Of a stretch of 7,054 bases of DNA, positions 4,889 to 7,054 are shown in pieces (the stretch's first letter is position 1; each line of letters opens with the position of its first letter). The translations under genes were made by a program, and so were the position numbers. Origin of the DNA: Oscillospiraceae bacterium (GTDB taxonomy: Bacteria; Bacillota; Clostridia; Oscillospirales; Ruminococcaceae). The notes under the pieces were generated by a model. It did no database searches. It was not told the origin of the DNA and saw nothing but the letters and a program-made list of their open reading frames with translations. The DNA lies in contig DXNX01000131.1 of assembly GCA_019413245.1 (NCBI GenBank), positions 1 to 7,054 of the forward strand, in the 5' to 3' direction.

Positions 4889-5953
4889 TTACTTGTTCTT
4901 GTACATCTGCTCGTAGTATTTCTGGTAATCACCGCTGGTGACATGGTCCATCCACTCGGGATTGGCCAGATACCAGTCAATGGTGAGCACGATGCCCTTT
5001 TCAAACGGGGTCTCGGGATACCACCCCAGATCGTTCTTGATCTTGGTGGGGTCAATGCCGTAACGGCGGTCATGGCCCAGACGGTCGGCCACATGGGTGA
5101 TCAGTTCTTCGCTGATGCCGTCATCCTTCAGGCGATCATGCAGCTGGGCGATGACGGTCTTGACGATGAAGATGTTGGGGCGCTCGTTGTGGCCGCCCAC
5201 GTTATAGACTTCGCCGACCTTGCCGTCGGAAGCCACCATGTCGATGGCCTTGCAGTGGTCCATAACATACAGCCAGTCGCGGACCTGCATGCCATCGCCG
5301 TAGACGGGCAGGGTCTTGTGATGCTTGGCGTTGTTGATCAGCAGCGGGATCAGCTTTTCGGGGAACTGATAGGGGCCGTAGTTGTTGGAGCAGCGGGTGA
5401 TGTTCACCGGCATGCCGTAGGTGTCATGGAAAGCCATGACGAACATATCGGCGCTGGCCTTGGAGCTGGAGTAGGGGCTGTGGGGGCACAGCGGCGTGGT
5501 TTCGGTGAAGTAGCCTTCGGCACCCAGGGCACCGTACACTTCATCGGTGGAAACCTGCAGGTACTTCTTGCCCTCTTTCCAGGTGCGGGCGTCCGCGTCA
5601 TACCAGGCGTTCTTGCAGCACTGCAGCAGATTCACGGTGCCCAGAACGTTGCTCTCCACAAAAATTTCGGGATTCTTGATGCTGCGGTCCACATGGCTCT
5701 CTGCGGCAAAGTTGATGACGTAATCAGGGTCATACTCCTCCATCAGGCGGGTGACCAGGTCACGGTCGCAGATATCGCCCTGCACGAAGATGTGGCGGGG
5801 GTCGCCCTCAATGTCCTTGAGGTTTTCCAGGTTGCCGGCGTAGGTCAGCTTGTCCAGGTTGACGATGCGGATGTCCTGGTGCTTTTCCAGCATATAATGA
5901 ACGAAGTTGGAACCGATAAAACCGGCGCAGCCGGTAGCAAGGTAAGTCTTCAT
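4889..5953 (-). CDS. rfbB: dTDP-glucose 4,6-dehydratase (RmlB/RfbB)
   Basis: This enzyme converts dTDP-glucose to dTDP-4-keto-6-deoxyglucose with bound NAD, the second step of dTDP-L-rhamnose synthesis, in the cytoplasm. The 354-residue protein (usual size) is an extended short-chain dehydrogenase: Rossmann motif GCAGFIG at 8-14, DKLTYAGNLENL at 34-45, NFAAESHVDRSI at 81-92, the catalytic STDEVYG (T136, D137, E138) and YSSSK (Y161, K165), then NNYGPYQFPEKLIPL and the C-terminal RYGIDPTKIKNDLGW. The usual TGGAGFIG has Cys at position 9 here; the GxxGxxG pattern is intact. The ATG at 5953 gives the family-standard MKTYLATG; the frame stays open upstream to about 6220, but that part overlaps rfbD and is not family sequence. 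It lies four bases after the rfbD stop, with its GGAG ribosome binding site inside the end of rfbD, so the two are probably translated together. Confidence 0.97.
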   Translation of the reverse strand: MKTYLATGCAGFIGSNFVHYMLEKHQDIRIVNLDKLTYAGNLENLKDIEGDPRHIFVQGDICDRDLVTRLMEEYDPDYVINFAAESHVDRSIKNPEIFVESNVLGTVNLLQCCKNAWYDADARTWKEGKKYLQVSTDEVYGALGAEGYFTETTPLCPHSPYSSSKASADMFVMAFHDTYGMPVNITRCSNNYGPYQFPEKLIPLLINNAKHHKTLPVYGDGMQVRDWLYVMDHCKAIDMVASDGKVGEVYNVGGHNERPNIFIVKTVIAQLHDRLKDDGISEELITHVADRLGHDRRYGIDPTKIKNDLGWYPETPFEKGIVLTIDWYLANPEWMDHVTSGDYQKYYEQMYKNK

Positions 5954-5957
5954 AGAT

Positions 5958-6869
5958 TTATTCTCCATCCCAGTTTTTGAAAAAGTCATTGATGGCATCT
6001 TTCCAGTCCCGCATATCGTCGCCCACGGTGCAGCGCAGGGCCCGGTTATCCAGGGCACTCCAGGCCGGACGGTTGGCGCTTTCGGGATGAGCCGCCGCAT
6101 ATTCGGCGCTGGTGCAGGGCTTGACCGTGCAGGGCAGGTTGGCCAAGCGCATGATCTCGGCTGCGAAATCATACCAGCTGCAGACCCCGTTGCAGGTGCA
6201 GTGGTAGGTGCCGTAATCATGGCTGACAGCCAGTTTCAGCAGATGATAAGCCAGATCCACCGCGTTGGTGGGGTTGCCCAGCTGGTCATTGACCACGGTG
6301 ACTTCACTGTGGGTCTTGCCCAGGTTGACCATGGTCTTGACGAAGTTCTTGCCGTGATAACCGTACAGCCAGGCGGTACGCACGATGAAGTGGCGGCGGC
6401 AGAACCGCTGCACATACTGTTCACCCAGCAGCTTGGTCTGCCCGTAAGCCGAAACCGGTGCGGGCACACAGCACTCGTCCAGCGGGGTATGTCCGTCCGG
6501 ACCGTTGGGGGTGCCGGGGAACACATAGTCGGTGGACACATGAATCAGGCGGGCATTGATCTTGTCGCAGGCGATGGCCAGGTTCCGGGGGCCCAGGGCA
6601 TTGACCTTGAACGCTGCATCCCGGTTGGTCTCGCAGCCGTTGACGTTGGTAAATGCCGCACAGTTGATAACGGTATCCGGCTGATGACGGCGGATATAAG
6701 CCACTGTGGCTTCCCGGTCGGTGATATCCAGGTCGTCGATATCCACCGGGATGACCGTTGCTTTGCGCAGACGTTCGGGCAGCGGCCCCAGCACACATTT
6801 TTCGGCGCTGAGCTGCCGCTGCAGTTCGGTGCCGAGCTGCCCGCGGCAGCCAGTGATCAGAATCTTCAT
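5958..6869 (-). CDS. rfbD: dTDP-4-dehydrorhamnose reductase (RmlD/RfbD)
   Basis: RmlD carries out the last step, NAD(P)H-dependent reduction of dTDP-4-keto-L-rhamnose to dTDP-L-rhamnose. The 303-residue protein has the cofactor motif GCRGQLG (7-13), DITD (48-51), CAAFTNVNGCE (70-80), the catalytic STDYVF (T113, D114) and YGQTK (Y142, K146), followed by LLGEQYV, and the RTAWLYG and NDQLGNPT blocks. Length is typical. ATG at 6869 follows AGGGGAG (6880-6886) at ten bases and gives the standard MKILITGCRGQLG start. It lies 21 bases after rfbA and four before rfbB. The protein is rather Cys-rich (about 14 residues), which suits an anaerobe but has no known meaning. Confidence 0.97.
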   Translation of the reverse strand: MKILITGCRGQLGTELQRQLSAEKCVLGPLPERLRKATVIPVDIDDLDITDREATVAYIRRHQPDTVINCAAFTNVNGCETNRDAAFKVNALGPRNLAIACDKINARLIHVSTDYVFPGTPNGPDGHTPLDECCVPAPVSAYGQTKLLGEQYVQRFCRRHFIVRTAWLYGYHGKNFVKTMVNLGKTHSEVTVVNDQLGNPTNAVDLAYHLLKLAVSHDYGTYHCTCNGVCSWYDFAAEIMRLANLPCTVKPCTSAEYAAAHPESANRPAWSALDNRALRCTVGDDMRDWKDAINDFFKNWDGE

Positions 6870-6890
6870 CCGGTGAATTCTCCCCTGCTC

Positions 6891-7054
6891 TTAATATTTG
6901 AGCTTGTCATCAGCCACATTGCGCAGATGGGCGCCGTACGGGCTCTTGCCGTAACGTTCGGCGCTTTCCAGCAGTTTGGCGCGGCTGATCCAGCCATATT
7001 TATATGCAATTTCTTCCGGCGCCGAAATCTTGATACCCTGACGCTGTTCGATCA
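6891..7054 (-). CDS. rfbA: Glucose-1-phosphate thymidylyltransferase (RmlA/RfbA), C-terminal end only
   Basis: RmlA makes dTDP-glucose from glucose-1-phosphate and dTTP, the first and feedback-controlled step of the pathway. Only the last 53 codons are in the window. The reading IEQRQGIKISAPEEIAYKYG, then WISRAKLLESAERYGKSPYG and a short charged end (DDKLKY), matches the C-terminus of RfbA proteins, where RQGLKI(A/S)CPEEIA is well conserved. It lacks the nucleotide-binding N-terminus because the window ends. It is the first of the three rfb genes visible here, all reading on the minus strand, and rfbD follows after 21 bases. The operon promoter lies outside the window. Confidence 0.93.
   Translation of the reverse strand, partial: IEQRQGIKISAPEEIAYKYGWISRAKLLESAERYGKSPYGAHLRNVADDKLKY

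Noticed and set aside
4820..5980. Plus-strand open frame of 386 codons opposite rfbB
   Set aside because: The opposite strand encodes a full, motif-complete RfbB. The antisense product is a His/Val/Asp-rich shadow, and its start lies in the terminator/promoter region.
5954..6220. N-terminal extension of rfbB upstream of ATG 5953
   Set aside because: The added part overlaps rfbD in another frame and does not resemble the family; MKTYLATGCAGFIG is the normal start and has its own ribosome binding site.

Overview
The window is an ordinary chromosomal stretch from a low-to-mid GC-type Firmicute, most plausibly a clostridial Oscillospiraceae/Ruminococcaceae member (Gemmiger, Subdoligranulum or Faecalibacterium-like). 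The evidence is a hrcA-grpE-dnaK operon with a perfect CIRCE operator, a DnaK N-terminus of the short Gram-positive type, a full-length SpoVT-type regulator, consensus sigma-A-like promoters and strong AGGAGG ribosome binding sites. The genus is an inference from protein style, not a demonstrated assignment.

Left part (1-2382): the class I heat-shock operon, read on the minus strand. A sigma-A-like promoter (2355-2382) and CIRCE (2324-2350) precede hrcA (repressor), grpE (nucleotide exchange factor, 4-base overlap with hrcA) and the first 166 codons of dnaK, which runs off the left edge. HrcA should bind CIRCE and repress its own operon. A hairpin sits between grpE and dnaK.

Middle (2429-3715): spoVT (minus) ends in a long GC-rich inverted repeat that isolates it from the heat-shock promoter. 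It is divergent from a plus-strand Nudix hydrolase gene of the MutT/8-oxo-dGTPase type, which has its own extended -10 promoter. The 153-base divergent region carries repeated TCTGCAT and CTGGTATT words. The Nudix gene converges on an unrecognised minus-strand gene, and one near-symmetric hairpin terminator (3674-3715) probably serves both.

Right part (3735-7054): an unrecognised single-pass membrane protein with a Ser/Thr/Asp/Glu/Gly-rich outer tail, then its promoter overlapping the terminator of the next operon, then dTDP-L-rhamnose genes on the minus strand in the order rfbA (3' end only), rfbD, rfbB. The fourth enzyme of that pathway, rfbC, is not in the window. The rfb genes feed activated rhamnose to cell-surface polysaccharide synthesis.

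I found no mobile element, CRISPR array, tRNA or rRNA, and no convincing new system. The most useful second-look items are the repeat-containing spoVT/Nudix divergent region, the promoter nested in the rfb terminator, the A9 tract in the Nudix gene and the unknown membrane protein. No gap between genes exceeds 300 bases.
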